Positions 7,909-14,607 of a stretch of 35,860 nt of DNA are shown here, piece after piece. A program made the translations under genes and the position numbers. The notes under the pieces were generated by a model. That model ran no database searches. It saw only the letters and a program-made list of their open reading frames with translations, and had not been told where the DNA came from. Numbering within the stretch: position 1 is the stretch's first letter; each line of letters begins with the position of its first letter. The DNA comes from Coprothermobacterota bacterium (GTDB lineage: Bacteria > Caldisericota > JANLFM01), in NCBI GenBank assembly GCA_026389455.1, contig JAPLHV010000095.1:1-35860 (forward strand), in the 5' to 3' direction.

Positions 7909-7917
7909 ATCTTAGCA
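7909..7917 (-). promoter_or_regulatory. Extended -10 for class II aldolase
   Basis: On the minus strand TG-C-TAAGAT follows the last repeat unit (GGCAGGGTGTTT) and lies 9 bases before the aldolase ATG. Transcription would start about 2-3 bases before the start codon. Inferred from motif and spacing only. Confidence 0.45.
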
Positions 7918-7918
7918 A

Positions 7919-8019
7919 AACACCCTGCCGGGGGCTATTCAGTTGCCGGGGGCTATTCAGTTGCCGGGGGCTATTCAGTTGCCGGGGGCTATCTAGCTAG
8001 ACAAACCCCGGCAGGGAGT
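7919..8019 (-). repeat. Tandem array C, 18-bp period, between divergent genes
   Basis: Four units of GCCGGGGGCTATTCAGTT start at 7927, 7945, 7963 and 7981; the last is altered after GGGGGCTAT. This is the reverse complement of the plus-strand unit (CAACTGAATAGCCCCCGG). At the right end CTAGACAAACCCCGGCAGGG is a unit in plus orientation. The outer ACCCTGCCGGGG and CCCCGGCAGGG therefore form an inverted pair. Units thus point at both divergent genes. Confidence 0.85.
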
Positions 8020-8055
8020 CTTAACACGCTGCGGACGAAGGGAGGGAAAAGAAGA

Positions 8056-8061
8056 TAGAAT
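8056..8061 (+). promoter_or_regulatory. -10-like TAGAAT, leaderless start of the beta-CASP gene
   Basis: TAGAAT ends 6 bases before ATG 8068, and no separate ribosome binding site sits between. This spacing places the transcription start at or next to the start codon. The upstream GGGAGGGAAAA-N5-TAGAAT closely resembles GGGAGGAAAA-N5-TAGAAT before the BMP lipoprotein gene (17505-17510). Confidence 0.4.
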
Positions 8062-8067
8062 AGCAGC

Positions 8068-9417
8068 ATGCCGAAGCTGATCTTTTATGGCGGAGTGAAC
8101 GAGGTGGGCGGGAATAAAGTATTTCTTGAGGATCAGGACACCAGGCTCTACCTCGACATGGGAAAAAGCTACTCGCAGCGCAACCGTTTCTTCAAGGAAC
8201 CCTTCCTGACCCCCCGCGACCAAAACGATCTGCTGGAGCTGGGGATCCTTGACCCCCTCCCCGATCTGTTCCGCATGCAGGCGCCCGGCCAGGTTCGTCC
8301 GGTCGATGCTGTCTTGCTTTCCCACGCCCATTCCGACCACGCCGATTACATCTCCCTGATTCACCCTCTGATCCCAGTGTACTTGGGGGAGATGTCTAAA
8401 GTGATCTTGGACAGCGTAGCCGCCACCAGTTTCCGAACTTTCGAGAATAATTGGAGCGAGAATCAGTTCCGCCTTTTCCAACCAGGTCAACATTTCACCA
8501 TCGGGAAGTTGGAGGTAGAACCTTTCCCCGTCGACCACGCCATCCCCGGTTCCTTCGCTTTCATCCTTCACACAACGGCAGGGCCACTCGTCTACACGGG
8601 TGATTTCCGCCTTCACGGTCCACGGGCAGACCTCTGTGAAACTTTTCTGCAACGGGCCGCGGAGCTGAAGCCAATCGCCTTGATCAGCGAAGCCACCAAC
8701 TTCTGCCAACCGCCTCTTCTCGTGGAGGAAGAGATCCAGGGCAAGTTAGAGGGTTTGTTTACTGCCTCCCCTGGGATCGTATTGATCTCGTTCTGGTTCC
8801 GCGATTTCGAGCGCTATCGCACAATCCTTCAGGCTGCGCAGACAGCCGGTCGAAAGTTCGTCCTTTCTCTCAAGCAGGCTTATTTTCTACGGGCCTTGGA
8901 GCGGGTGCCATCATCTGCCCAAGGCGCCTCCCCGATTTCCCTGGAGGATCCCTTTCTCTTTGCCTTCGTCAGGCGTCGTGGCTGCGTCTACGGCTGGGAG
9001 CTGGAGATGCGCGATTATCTGGCCAAACGAGGGAAAATCGTCTCGATCGACCAGATTCGGGCTAATCAGAGTCATTACCTGTTCAGCCTGAGCGATTTCG
9101 ACTTGCCGGAATTGCTGCGTCTTAAGCCGCAACCGGGAAGCCTTTACGTGCGTGCCATGTCCGAGCCCTTCAACGGCGAGATGGAGGAAGAATCCGACCG
9201 TCAAGCCAACTGGTTGGATGCCTTCGGGTTGCCATCCTACTTCTTGCACGGTTCCGCACATGTCCTTCCACACGAATTACGGCAAGCGATCGCTCGTGTC
9301 CAGCCAAAAAAGCTTTTCTTAATCCACAGTGAGAAACCGGAGGCCATGGCTCGATACCTAACCGGTACTGCTGGTGAGATCGTAGTCCCGGCACGAGGTC
9401 ATCCCTACGAGCTGTAA
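8068..9417 (+). CDS. Beta-CASP metallo-beta-lactamase (RNase J/CPSF-like hydrolase)
   Basis: This 449-residue protein has a metallo-beta-lactamase core, with HxHxDH as HAHSDHAD (about residues 87-94), a metal His in 'FPVDHAIPGS' and the bridging Asp in 'VYTGDFRLHG'. Beta-CASP features follow: a large inserted domain, the 'HGSAHVLPHEL' region (SGHA-type motif) and C-terminal 'LFLIHSEKPEAM'. Members with these motifs are usually RNA nucleases of the RNase J/CPSF type. The insert is divergent and the C-terminal RNase J dimerisation domain is absent, so substrate and exo/endo mode are open. It is probably transcribed from a leaderless promoter and stands alone between two repeat arrays. Confidence 0.8.
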   Translation: MPKLIFYGGVNEVGGNKVFLEDQDTRLYLDMGKSYSQRNRFFKEPFLTPRDQNDLLELGILDPLPDLFRMQAPGQVRPVDAVLLSHAHSDHADYISLIHPLIPVYLGEMSKVILDSVAATSFRTFENNWSENQFRLFQPGQHFTIGKLEVEPFPVDHAIPGSFAFILHTTAGPLVYTGDFRLHGPRADLCETFLQRAAELKPIALISEATNFCQPPLLVEEEIQGKLEGLFTASPGIVLISFWFRDFERYRTILQAAQTAGRKFVLSLKQAYFLRALERVPSSAQGASPISLEDPFLFAFVRRRGCVYGWELEMRDYLAKRGKIVSIDQIRANQSHYLFSLSDFDLPELLRLKPQPGSLYVRAMSEPFNGEMEEESDRQANWLDAFGLPSYFLHGSAHVLPHELRQAIARVQPKKLFLIHSEKPEAMARYLTGTAGEIVVPARGHPYEL

Positions 9418-9422
9418 GCGGC

Positions 9423-9440
9423 CCGGATAGACCGGAGGTC
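9423..9440. repeat. CCGGATAGACCGGAGGTC element
   Basis: This 18-mer combines the two halves of the inverted repeat at 22842-22885 (CCGGATAGACC and GACCGGAGGTC). It lies just after the beta-CASP stop. It probably marks a small copy or scar of the same palindromic family. Confidence 0.45.
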
Positions 9441-9509
9441 AACTCCATGCCTGCGACTGCCCGGCCCCCTATCGCTTCTACCCCACGAAATGTGGGTGGG
9501 CAGCACGAC

Positions 9510-9647
9510 AGCCTGCGGCAACTTGATAGCCCGCGGCAACTTGATAGCCTGCGGCAACTTGATAGCCCGCGGCAACTTGATAGCCCGCGGCAACTTGATA
9601 GCCCGCGGCAGCTTGATAGCCCGCGGCAGCTTGATAGCCCGCGGCAG
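9510..9647 (+). repeat. Tandem array D, 18-bp period, 8 units
   Basis: Units start at 9510, 9528, 9546, 9564, 9582, 9600, 9618 and 9636. The sequence is AGCCCGCGGCAACTTGAT; units 1 and 3 have AGCCTGCGG, and later units have GCAGCTTGAT. The final unit is cut after AGCCCGCGGCAG and followed by CGTGTCTTGACA. There are no spacers. The array lies between the beta-CASP gene and the molybdenum-hydroxylase operon. The surrounding 9441-9509 and 9648-9690 show no gene. Confidence 0.92.
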
Positions 9648-9690
9648 CGTGTCTTGACAAGGTGTTCCATTTCCCTTTACCTTCTAAGAG

Positions 9691-9789
9691 ATGGAGGCGA
9701 TCAAGTTCTTCCGGATCTGTCCTGCCAGGTTGGTCGGACACCGTTTTGATGAGGATGAGGTATTCCTGAAGGGAGAGGCACAGTGCTAG
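9691..9789 (+). CDS. Possible 32-residue leader peptide
   Basis: ATG 9691 opens MEAIKFFRICPARLVGHRFD... to TAG 9787-9789, 32 residues, too short for the ORF track. Its last codons overlap the GTG start of the following [2Fe-2S] gene, an arrangement consistent with translational coupling. The upstream ribosome binding site is poor (CTAAGAG directly before ATG). I recognise no family. It could equally be a chance frame or a remnant of an older gene. Confidence 0.3.
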   Translation: MEAIKFFRICPARLVGHRFDEDEVFLKGEAQC

Positions 9790-10385
9790 GTTCTATGGAA
9801 GTTGACAGCCAGCGGCAAGTTGATAGCTCGCGGCAAGTTGATAGCTCGCGGCAAGTTGATAGCTCGCGGCAAGTTGATAGCTCGCGGCAAGTTGATAGCT
9901 CGCGGCAAGTTGATAGCTCGCGGCAGCGCGCTACAGTTACACTGCGAGTGAATGGCCGAGAGCGCCGCCTCCTGCTTCCTGCCCGTACGACGCTTCTGGA
10001 AGCATTGCGCGAGAATCTCGGCTTGACCGGAACCAAAGAGGGTTGTGGAAAAGGCGAGTGCGGCGCCTGTACGGTGCTTTTGGATGGCCGGCCTGTCAAC
10101 TCTTGCCTGATGCTGGTCTCGCAAGCAGAGAATCACGAGATCTTGACCATCGAGGGGCTTTCCTCACAGGAGAACTTGGATCCATTGCAAGACGCCTTCA
10201 TTGCCCATGGCGCCGTGCAGTGCGGCTATTGCATCCCCGGAACTCTGATGACAGCCAAGGCATTGCTCCTGATCAATCCGCATCCAAGCCGCGAGCAGAT
10301 CCAAGAAGCCATCGCCGGCAACCTCTGCCGATGCACTGGCTACGAGAAGATCATCGAAGCCATCCAGTCCGTCGCCTCCAGATGA
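9783..10385 (+). CDS. [2Fe-2S] subunit of a molybdenum hydroxylase (xanthine dehydrogenase small subunit type)
   Basis: Electron-transfer subunit carrying two [2Fe-2S] clusters between a molybdopterin subunit and an FAD subunit. The plant-type cluster motif is 'GCGKGECGACTVL' with a fourth Cys in 'VNSC'. The second cluster has 'CGYC' and 'CRC'. The core from ATVTLRVNG is about 151 residues, a normal family length. Ahead of it lie 49 extra residues, MLGSMEVD then repeated SSRQVD units, encoded by repeat array E. GTG 9783 has AAGGGAGAGG immediately upstream. No ATG exists between the array and the core, and the only alternative (GTG 9948) would cut the first beta-strand, so the repeat is probably translated. 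It overlaps mocA by ATGA at the 3' end. Confidence 0.88.
   Translation: MLGSMEVDSQRQVDSSRQVDSSRQVDSSRQVDSSRQVDSSRQVDSSRQRATVTLRVNGRERRLLLPARTTLLEALRENLGLTGTKEGCGKGECGACTVLLDGRPVNSCLMLVSQAENHEILTIEGLSSQENLDPLQDAFIAHGAVQCGYCIPGTLMTAKALLLINPHPSREQIQEAIAGNLCRCTGYEKIIEAIQSVASR
9807..9926 (+). repeat. Tandem array E, 18-bp period, 7 units, inside a coding region
   Basis: Units start at 9807, 9825, 9843, 9861, 9879, 9897 and 9915. The first is AGCCAGCGGCAAGTTGAT, the rest AGCTCGCGGCAAGTTGAT, the last ending GCAGCGCGCTACAG. Because 18 is a multiple of three the array stays open and encodes SSRQVD per unit at the N-terminus of the [2Fe-2S] protein. The T in AGCTCG distinguishes this array from D and H, so its units are homogenised within the array. 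Confidence 0.92.
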
Positions 10386-11002
10386 AAAAAGTTGCTGCCC
10401 TGATCCTTGCGGCGGGGAAATCGTTGCGCATGGGTCAACCAAAAATGCTCATGCCTTGGAAAGGAAGGTCTTTGCTGTCCCACGTTGTGGAGAATGTCCT
10501 GAAAGGAGAGTTCAGCAATGTCGTCGTGGTTACCGGAGACGCATCGGAGCAGACACAGTCGGCGGTGAAGGCGATCGCCGATCCTCGGCTGCGTTGCGCC
10601 TTCAATAAGGAGTACGCGTTGGGGATGCTCTCTTCGGTTCAGTGTGGGATCCTCGCCTTGTCAGATCCTCTGGAAGGCGTAATGATCGCCCTCGGCGACC
10701 AACCAGCAATCCCAGCCCAAACGTATCAGCAACTATTGGCACATTTCGTCTCCAGCGATGCCCTGATCCTGATCCCCTCCTTCCGTCAGAAGCGAGGCCA
10801 CCCCATTTTCCTGCGCAGCGCACTTTTTTTCGAGCTGCTGGCTTTGGACCCTGCTCGCGACAGCCTTCACAATATTACCTCCGGTCACGCCTCGATGATC
10901 CAAACCATTTCGCTTGAGGAACCCGCCATCGTCCAAGATCTGGACACACCTGGGGATTACGAGCAGCTAACGGAGAAGGAGGGGTTTGATGAGGGACTTT
11001 GA
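10382..11002 (+). CDS. mocA: MobA-like nucleotidyltransferase (molybdenum cofactor cytidylyltransferase type)
   Basis: This 206-residue protein starts MKKVAALILAAGKSLRMGQPKML, the nucleotide-binding signature (LAAGxSxRMGxxK) of the MobA/MocA family. MocA links CMP to molybdopterin for xanthine dehydrogenase-type enzymes. 'IALGDQPAIPAQTY' is the metal-binding GDQP motif typical of MocA and related sequences, and 'GHPIFLR' follows. The context between a [2Fe-2S] and an FAD subunit favours MocA over MobA. The long track entry at 10043 is wrong; ATG 10382 overlaps the upstream stop (ATGA) and matches the family start. Its end overlaps the next start by a few bases. Confidence 0.85.
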   Translation: MKKVAALILAAGKSLRMGQPKMLMPWKGRSLLSHVVENVLKGEFSNVVVVTGDASEQTQSAVKAIADPRLRCAFNKEYALGMLSSVQCGILALSDPLEGVMIALGDQPAIPAQTYQQLLAHFVSSDALILIPSFRQKRGHPIFLRSALFFELLALDPARDSLHNITSGHASMIQTISLEEPAIVQDLDTPGDYEQLTEKEGFDEGL

Positions 11003-11852
11003 GTACCTGGCGCCTTCCACGCTCGTCGAGGCGCTGCAGCTCCTTTCCCAGGCAGCCGGTCAAGCTCGGCTGTTGGCCGGTGGAACAGATCTATTGGTGC
11101 GAATGAAAGATGGTACGGTAAATCCGGGGCAGATCATCGATTTGAGGCAAGTAGCCGAGTTGCGCGGGATTCGTGAGGAGGGGGGAATGATATGGATCGG
11201 CGCGATGACACGTCACAGCGAGGTAGCCTCTTCCCCCCTGATCCAAGCCAAAGCTCCTCTTTTCTCCGAGGCATGCCGTCTGATTGGGAGCTGGCAGATC
11301 CGGAACCTGGGAACGCTGGCGGGTAACCTTGTCAATGCCTCCCCGGCTGCTGATTCTGTCCCTCCTCTCTTCACTTTGGATGCGGAGGTGATCCTTGCCA
11401 ACCACCGCGGGGAAAGGACAGTGCCAGTTGCCTTGTTCGCCGAAGGGCCAGGCCGAACCTGTCTGGGGAAGGACGAGTTGCTGACCTCGATCCGTTTTCA
11501 GCCCTTGCCTGAAACCGCCGTTTCTTTCTTCCTTCGAGCCGGTCAGCGTCGCGCCTTGGCGATCTCCAAGACGAGCCTTGCCTTCACTGGCATCCTCGAT
11601 GATCGCCATTCCACCTGGAAAGAGGTGCGGATCGCCCTCGGCGCAGTCGCCCCGACGGTGATCCGCGCTCATCGGGCAGAAACCTACTTGGTCGGGAAAC
11701 CGTTGAGCCGGAAGGCGCTGGAAGAGGCAGCCGCCATCGTCAGCGAAGAGGCGAAGCCCATCGCCGACGTGCGGTCCACCATCGAGTACCGTCGTTTGGT
11801 CACCGGGAACCTACTGATCCAAGGTCTTTGGCCTTTGATGAAGGAGGATTGA
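10989..11852 (+). CDS. FAD-binding subunit of a molybdenum hydroxylase (first copy)
   Basis: This 287-residue protein belongs to the CO dehydrogenase medium/xanthine dehydrogenase FAD-subunit family, which passes electrons from the [2Fe-2S] subunit to NAD+ or another acceptor. 'FEYLAPSTLVEAL' is the usual beginning. The two FAD-binding motifs are 'LLAGGTDLLV' (about residues 32-41) and 'LGTLAGNLVNASPAAD' (about 108-123). The C-terminal CO_deh_flav_C domain is present ('GAVAPTVIRAHRAE'). ATG 10989 has GAAGGAGGGG upstream; the TTG at 10986 used by the track is not needed. It overlaps mocA and is followed one base later by preT. Confidence 0.88.
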   Translation: MRDFEYLAPSTLVEALQLLSQAAGQARLLAGGTDLLVRMKDGTVNPGQIIDLRQVAELRGIREEGGMIWIGAMTRHSEVASSPLIQAKAPLFSEACRLIGSWQIRNLGTLAGNLVNASPAADSVPPLFTLDAEVILANHRGERTVPVALFAEGPGRTCLGKDELLTSIRFQPLPETAVSFFLRAGQRRALAISKTSLAFTGILDDRHSTWKEVRIALGAVAPTVIRAHRAETYLVGKPLSRKALEEAAAIVSEEAKPIADVRSTIEYRRLVTGNLLIQGLWPLMKED

Positions 11853-11853
11853 G

Positions 11854-13182
11854 ATGCAAGAGAAACACCCTGCCGGGGGCTATCAAGCTGCCGGAACCTG
11901 GAATGTCTCACCCCGCACGCTCAGCCGGCAGGAGCGCCGCACTAGTTTCGGGGAAGTCGAGTCTACTTTAACCTTGGCGCAAGCTGTCCAAGAAGCCAAC
12001 CGTTGTCTTTACTGTTACGATGCGCCATGCATCCAGGGATGCCCTGCTCAAATACAGATCCCTGAGTTCATCGCCCGTATCCGTTCTCACAACCTCACCG
12101 GGGCAGCCGAGGTAATCTATCGGGACAACCCTTTGGGCGCCATCTGCGGCCGGGTCTGCCCAGTCGAGGCTCTCTGTCAGAAGGCATGCACCTCCTGTCG
12201 CATTAATACACCCATCGCTATCGGCTCATTGCAGCGATTCGTCTGTGATCTGGCAATACAGGAGGGGCGGATCGCTTTCCAAGATGAAACGAACGTACTA
12301 GGGAAGGTGGCAGTGGTGGGGGGTGGCCCCGCCGGACTGTCTTGTGCCCATTACCTGCGCCAGCGTGGTTGTGAGGTGGATCTTTTTGAAAAGGAAGATC
12401 TGGCAGGGGGCCTGCTGCGGTGGGGGATTCCCATCTACCGATTGCCTGAGGAGGTGGCAAAGCGGGAAATCGACCTCATCACCAACCGGGTCGCTTTGCA
12501 CCGGAAATATCTCCTCGGCACGCAAGCGGAAGATTTTTTGAAGCAGTATGATGCCATTTTCCTAGGAATTGGCCTTTCATCCCCCATACTGTTGCGAACC
12601 CCCGGCGCTGATTTACCTGGTGTCTACGCGGCGGCATCTTTCCTGCGAGCCTTGCGCGAAAAGAAGGGTGGAGATTTCGCTTTCTACGGGAAAGAGATCG
12701 CTGTCGTCGGCGGCGGAGCCACAGCCCTGGATGCAGCACGCTCGGCAATCCGCCTCGGGGCGTCCAAGGTTACTGTTCTGTACCGTCGAACGGCAGAGGA
12801 GATGCCGGCATTCTCCAGTGAAGTAGAGGCCGCTTTTCAAGAGGGGGTCGATTTCCTCTGGCTCATGTCCCCTGTGGAGATTACTCCGGTTGATGGTCGT
12901 TTGAAGCTGATTTTAGAAGGCATCCGCCTGGGCGAACCGGACGAAAGTGGCCGAGCGTCTGTGATACCCACCGGGGTCAGGACGAACTTCCTGGCCGATG
13001 CCGTGCTGGTGGCCATTGCCAGTCAAGCCGAGCCGGCCGGCGTGGAAGGGTGGATGGATCGCCCCAAGGTCTTTCGCGGGGGTGACTTAACGGGAGGCGC
13101 CACTGTGGTGCAAGCTGTTGCCGACGGCAAAGAAGCCGCCTTGCGCATCATTTCTTGGCTGGAAAAGGGAGGTTCCCAATGA
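11854..13182 (+). CDS. preT: NAD(P)H-binding flavoprotein subunit of dihydropyrimidine dehydrogenase, PreT-like
   Basis: This 442-residue protein receives electrons from NAD(P)H and passes them through Fe-S clusters to PreA. An N-terminal two-cluster domain shows 'CLYCYDAPCIQGCP' and 'CGRVCPVEALCQKAC' (GltD/PreT type). A first dinucleotide fold follows at 'VAVVGGGPAGLSCAHYL' with 'GGLLRWGIPIYRLP', then a second at 'IAVVGGGATALDAARSAI'. The end 'FRGGDLTGGATVVQAVADGK' closes the FAD site. The first 15 residues (MQEKHPAGGYQAAGT) are encoded by a reversed pair of the dispersed repeat and are probably not part of the ancestral protein. It overlaps preA by ATGA. GltD-like proteins are the alternative, but adjacency to PreA argues for PreT. 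Confidence 0.88.
   Translation: MQEKHPAGGYQAAGTWNVSPRTLSRQERRTSFGEVESTLTLAQAVQEANRCLYCYDAPCIQGCPAQIQIPEFIARIRSHNLTGAAEVIYRDNPLGAICGRVCPVEALCQKACTSCRINTPIAIGSLQRFVCDLAIQEGRIAFQDETNVLGKVAVVGGGPAGLSCAHYLRQRGCEVDLFEKEDLAGGLLRWGIPIYRLPEEVAKREIDLITNRVALHRKYLLGTQAEDFLKQYDAIFLGIGLSSPILLRTPGADLPGVYAAASFLRALREKKGGDFAFYGKEIAVVGGGATALDAARSAIRLGASKVTVLYRRTAEEMPAFSSEVEAAFQEGVDFLWLMSPVEITPVDGRLKLILEGIRLGEPDESGRASVIPTGVRTNFLADAVLVAIASQAEPAGVEGWMDRPKVFRGGDLTGGATVVQAVADGKEAALRIISWLEKGGSQ
11864..11894 (-). repeat. Two repeat units inside the 5' end of preT
   Basis: AACACCCTGCCGGGGGCTAT followed by CAAGCTGCCGG is the reverse complement of CCGGCAGCTTG-ATAGCCCCCGGCAGGGTGTT. The 18-mer AGCCCCCGGCAGGGTGTT also occurs before the class II aldolase (minus) and at 15144-15161. 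It encodes KHPAGGYQAAG. The orientation points away from preT, unlike most arrays. Confidence 0.75.
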
Positions 13183-14378
13183 AGCCGGATCTTTCCATTA
13201 ACTTCTGTGGCATACACTTTCCCAATCCCTACGTGTTGGCCGCAGCACCCACCACCGATTCGGCCGACCAAGTGGCCCGGGCTTTGGAGGCGGGGTGGGC
13301 AGGCGCCGTGATGAAGACCACTTCCGTGGAGACCGAAACGGTCGAGCTGGTCTATCCCCAAATGGGGGGGATCGAGCTGGAAGGGAAAAAACTAAACGGT
13401 TTGATCAACATCGACTTGATCTCGGAACGACACATCGACCAGGTCGAGCAAGACATTCGGCGTCTCAAGAAGGAGTACCCGGGGAAAGTGATCCTTGCCT
13501 CTATCATGGGTTCCCGCCAAGAACACTGGCAAGAACTGGTGCGCAGGCTGGAGGCAGCCGGCGTCGATATGATCGAATGTTCCTTCTCCTGCCCGCACGG
13601 GATGCCGGAGCGAGGGATGGGGGCGGCGGTCGGTCAGAACCCGGAATTTACCGAGCGAACCGCCCGGTGGGTGAAAGAAGCTGCCAAGCGAGTTCCAGTG
13701 GCGATTAAATTGACTCCCAATATCACTGATATCCTCCCCATCGCCGAGGCGGTGAAACGTTCCGGCGCCGACGCCATCGTGGCGATCAACACCGTGCTGG
13801 GTTTGATCGGGGTGGACATCGACACTTTCTCACCACTTCCCTCGGTCGATGGCATCGGAATCTACGGCGGCTTCTCCGGGCCGGCGATCAAACCCATCGC
13901 CCTTCACTTCGTCTCCAAGATCGCACAAAATATCGACCTTCCGGTTGCCGCAACAGGAGGAATCTGTACCTGGCGGGACGCCGTGGAGTTCCTCCTGGTG
14001 GGGGCGCGCAACCTGCAGCTTTGTACAGCGCCAATGCATTACGGCTTCCGTGTGATTGAAGACCTGCTCGACGGCTTGAGCCACTACCTTGCTGAGAAAG
14101 GTTTCTCCTCCGTAGAGGAGATCATCGGCCTGGCTCTTCCCAAGTTAAGCAGTTACCAGCATCTCTCTCGCACTTACAAAGTGGTCAGTCAAGTCAATAC
14201 GGACATCTGCATCGGTTGCGGGCTCTGTTTCATCGCCTGCCAGGATGGGGCTCACCAGGCCATCGTCTGGGACGCAGAAAAACGACTGCCGCGAACCGAC
14301 GAGGAGAAATGCGTGGGATGCGGCCTTTGCCCGCAAGTCTGCCCAGTCGAGGCGATCGCCTTGAAACGGACCGCCTAG
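13179..14378 (+). CDS. preA: Dihydropyrimidine dehydrogenase catalytic subunit, PreA-like
   Basis: This FMN/Fe-S enzyme reduces uracil and thymine to dihydropyrimidines (or the reverse) with PreT. It is a 399-residue protein. An FMN TIM barrel starts 'LSINFCGIHFPNPYVLAA', with the catalytic-loop motif 'ECSFSCPHGM' carrying Cys about 138, the same SCPHG motif as DPD/PreA. 'PVAIKLTPN', 'NTVLG' and 'ATGGI' are barrel FMN contacts. Two C-terminal [4Fe-4S] motifs are 'CIGCGLCFIAC' and 'CVGCGLCPQVCP'. GGGAGG precedes ATG 13179, which overlaps the preT stop; the track's earlier start is not needed. The next gene starts one base after the stop. Confidence 0.9.
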   Translation: MKPDLSINFCGIHFPNPYVLAAAPTTDSADQVARALEAGWAGAVMKTTSVETETVELVYPQMGGIELEGKKLNGLINIDLISERHIDQVEQDIRRLKKEYPGKVILASIMGSRQEHWQELVRRLEAAGVDMIECSFSCPHGMPERGMGAAVGQNPEFTERTARWVKEAAKRVPVAIKLTPNITDILPIAEAVKRSGADAIVAINTVLGLIGVDIDTFSPLPSVDGIGIYGGFSGPAIKPIALHFVSKIAQNIDLPVAATGGICTWRDAVEFLLVGARNLQLCTAPMHYGFRVIEDLLDGLSHYLAEKGFSSVEEIIGLALPKLSSYQHLSRTYKVVSQVNTDICIGCGLCFIACQDGAHQAIVWDAEKRLPRTDEEKCVGCGLCPQVCPVEAIALKRTA

Positions 14379-14379
14379 C

Positions 14380-14607
14380 ATGCGCGTGCGGGTGCAAGCC
14401 TTGGGAGGTCTGGCTTCCAGCGATCTCGTGCAAGAGCTGGAGTTTCCGGCCGGAACCATGGTAGGGGAGACGGCAAGTTTTCTCCGCCTGCCGCTCAAGG
14501 AAACACCCTTCCTACTGTACCTATTGAACGGGAAACGGGTGGAAGAGACAGCGCTTCTCCAAGCGGGTGATTCGCTGATTCTCTTCCCCCCAGTTCTGGG
14601 TGGATAG
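14380..14607 (+). CDS. MoaD/ThiS-like sulfur carrier protein
   Basis: This 75-residue protein has a beta-grasp pattern and ends 'GDSLILFPPVLGG'. The terminal Gly-Gly is the hallmark of MoaD/ThiS-type sulfur carriers, which are thiocarboxylated and donate sulfur to molybdopterin or other acceptors. 'LLYLLNGKRVEETALLQAGDSL' matches the strand before the final segment. The gene sits one base after preA and overlaps the next FAD-subunit gene. Supplying pterin sulfur for the molybdenum hydroxylases here, or for the AOR, is the likely role. It could instead be a dedicated carrier for another sulfur transfer. Confidence 0.8.
   Translation: MRVRVQALGGLASSDLVQELEFPAGTMVGETASFLRLPLKETPFLLYLLNGKRVEETALLQAGDSLILFPPVLGG

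Noticed and set aside
9170-9741. Minus-strand ORFs with CRGLSS, LPRAIK or AAGYQV repeats
   Set aside because: All three minus frames through array D are open for the same reason, and they are shadows of the repeat.
9510-9926. CRISPR array
   Set aside because: Units are directly tandem with an 18-bp period, no unique spacers, no leader and no cas genes.
10382-11002. MobA (guanylyltransferase) assignment
   Set aside because: Context within a xanthine dehydrogenase-type operon and the GDQP motif favour the MocA-type cytidylyltransferase.
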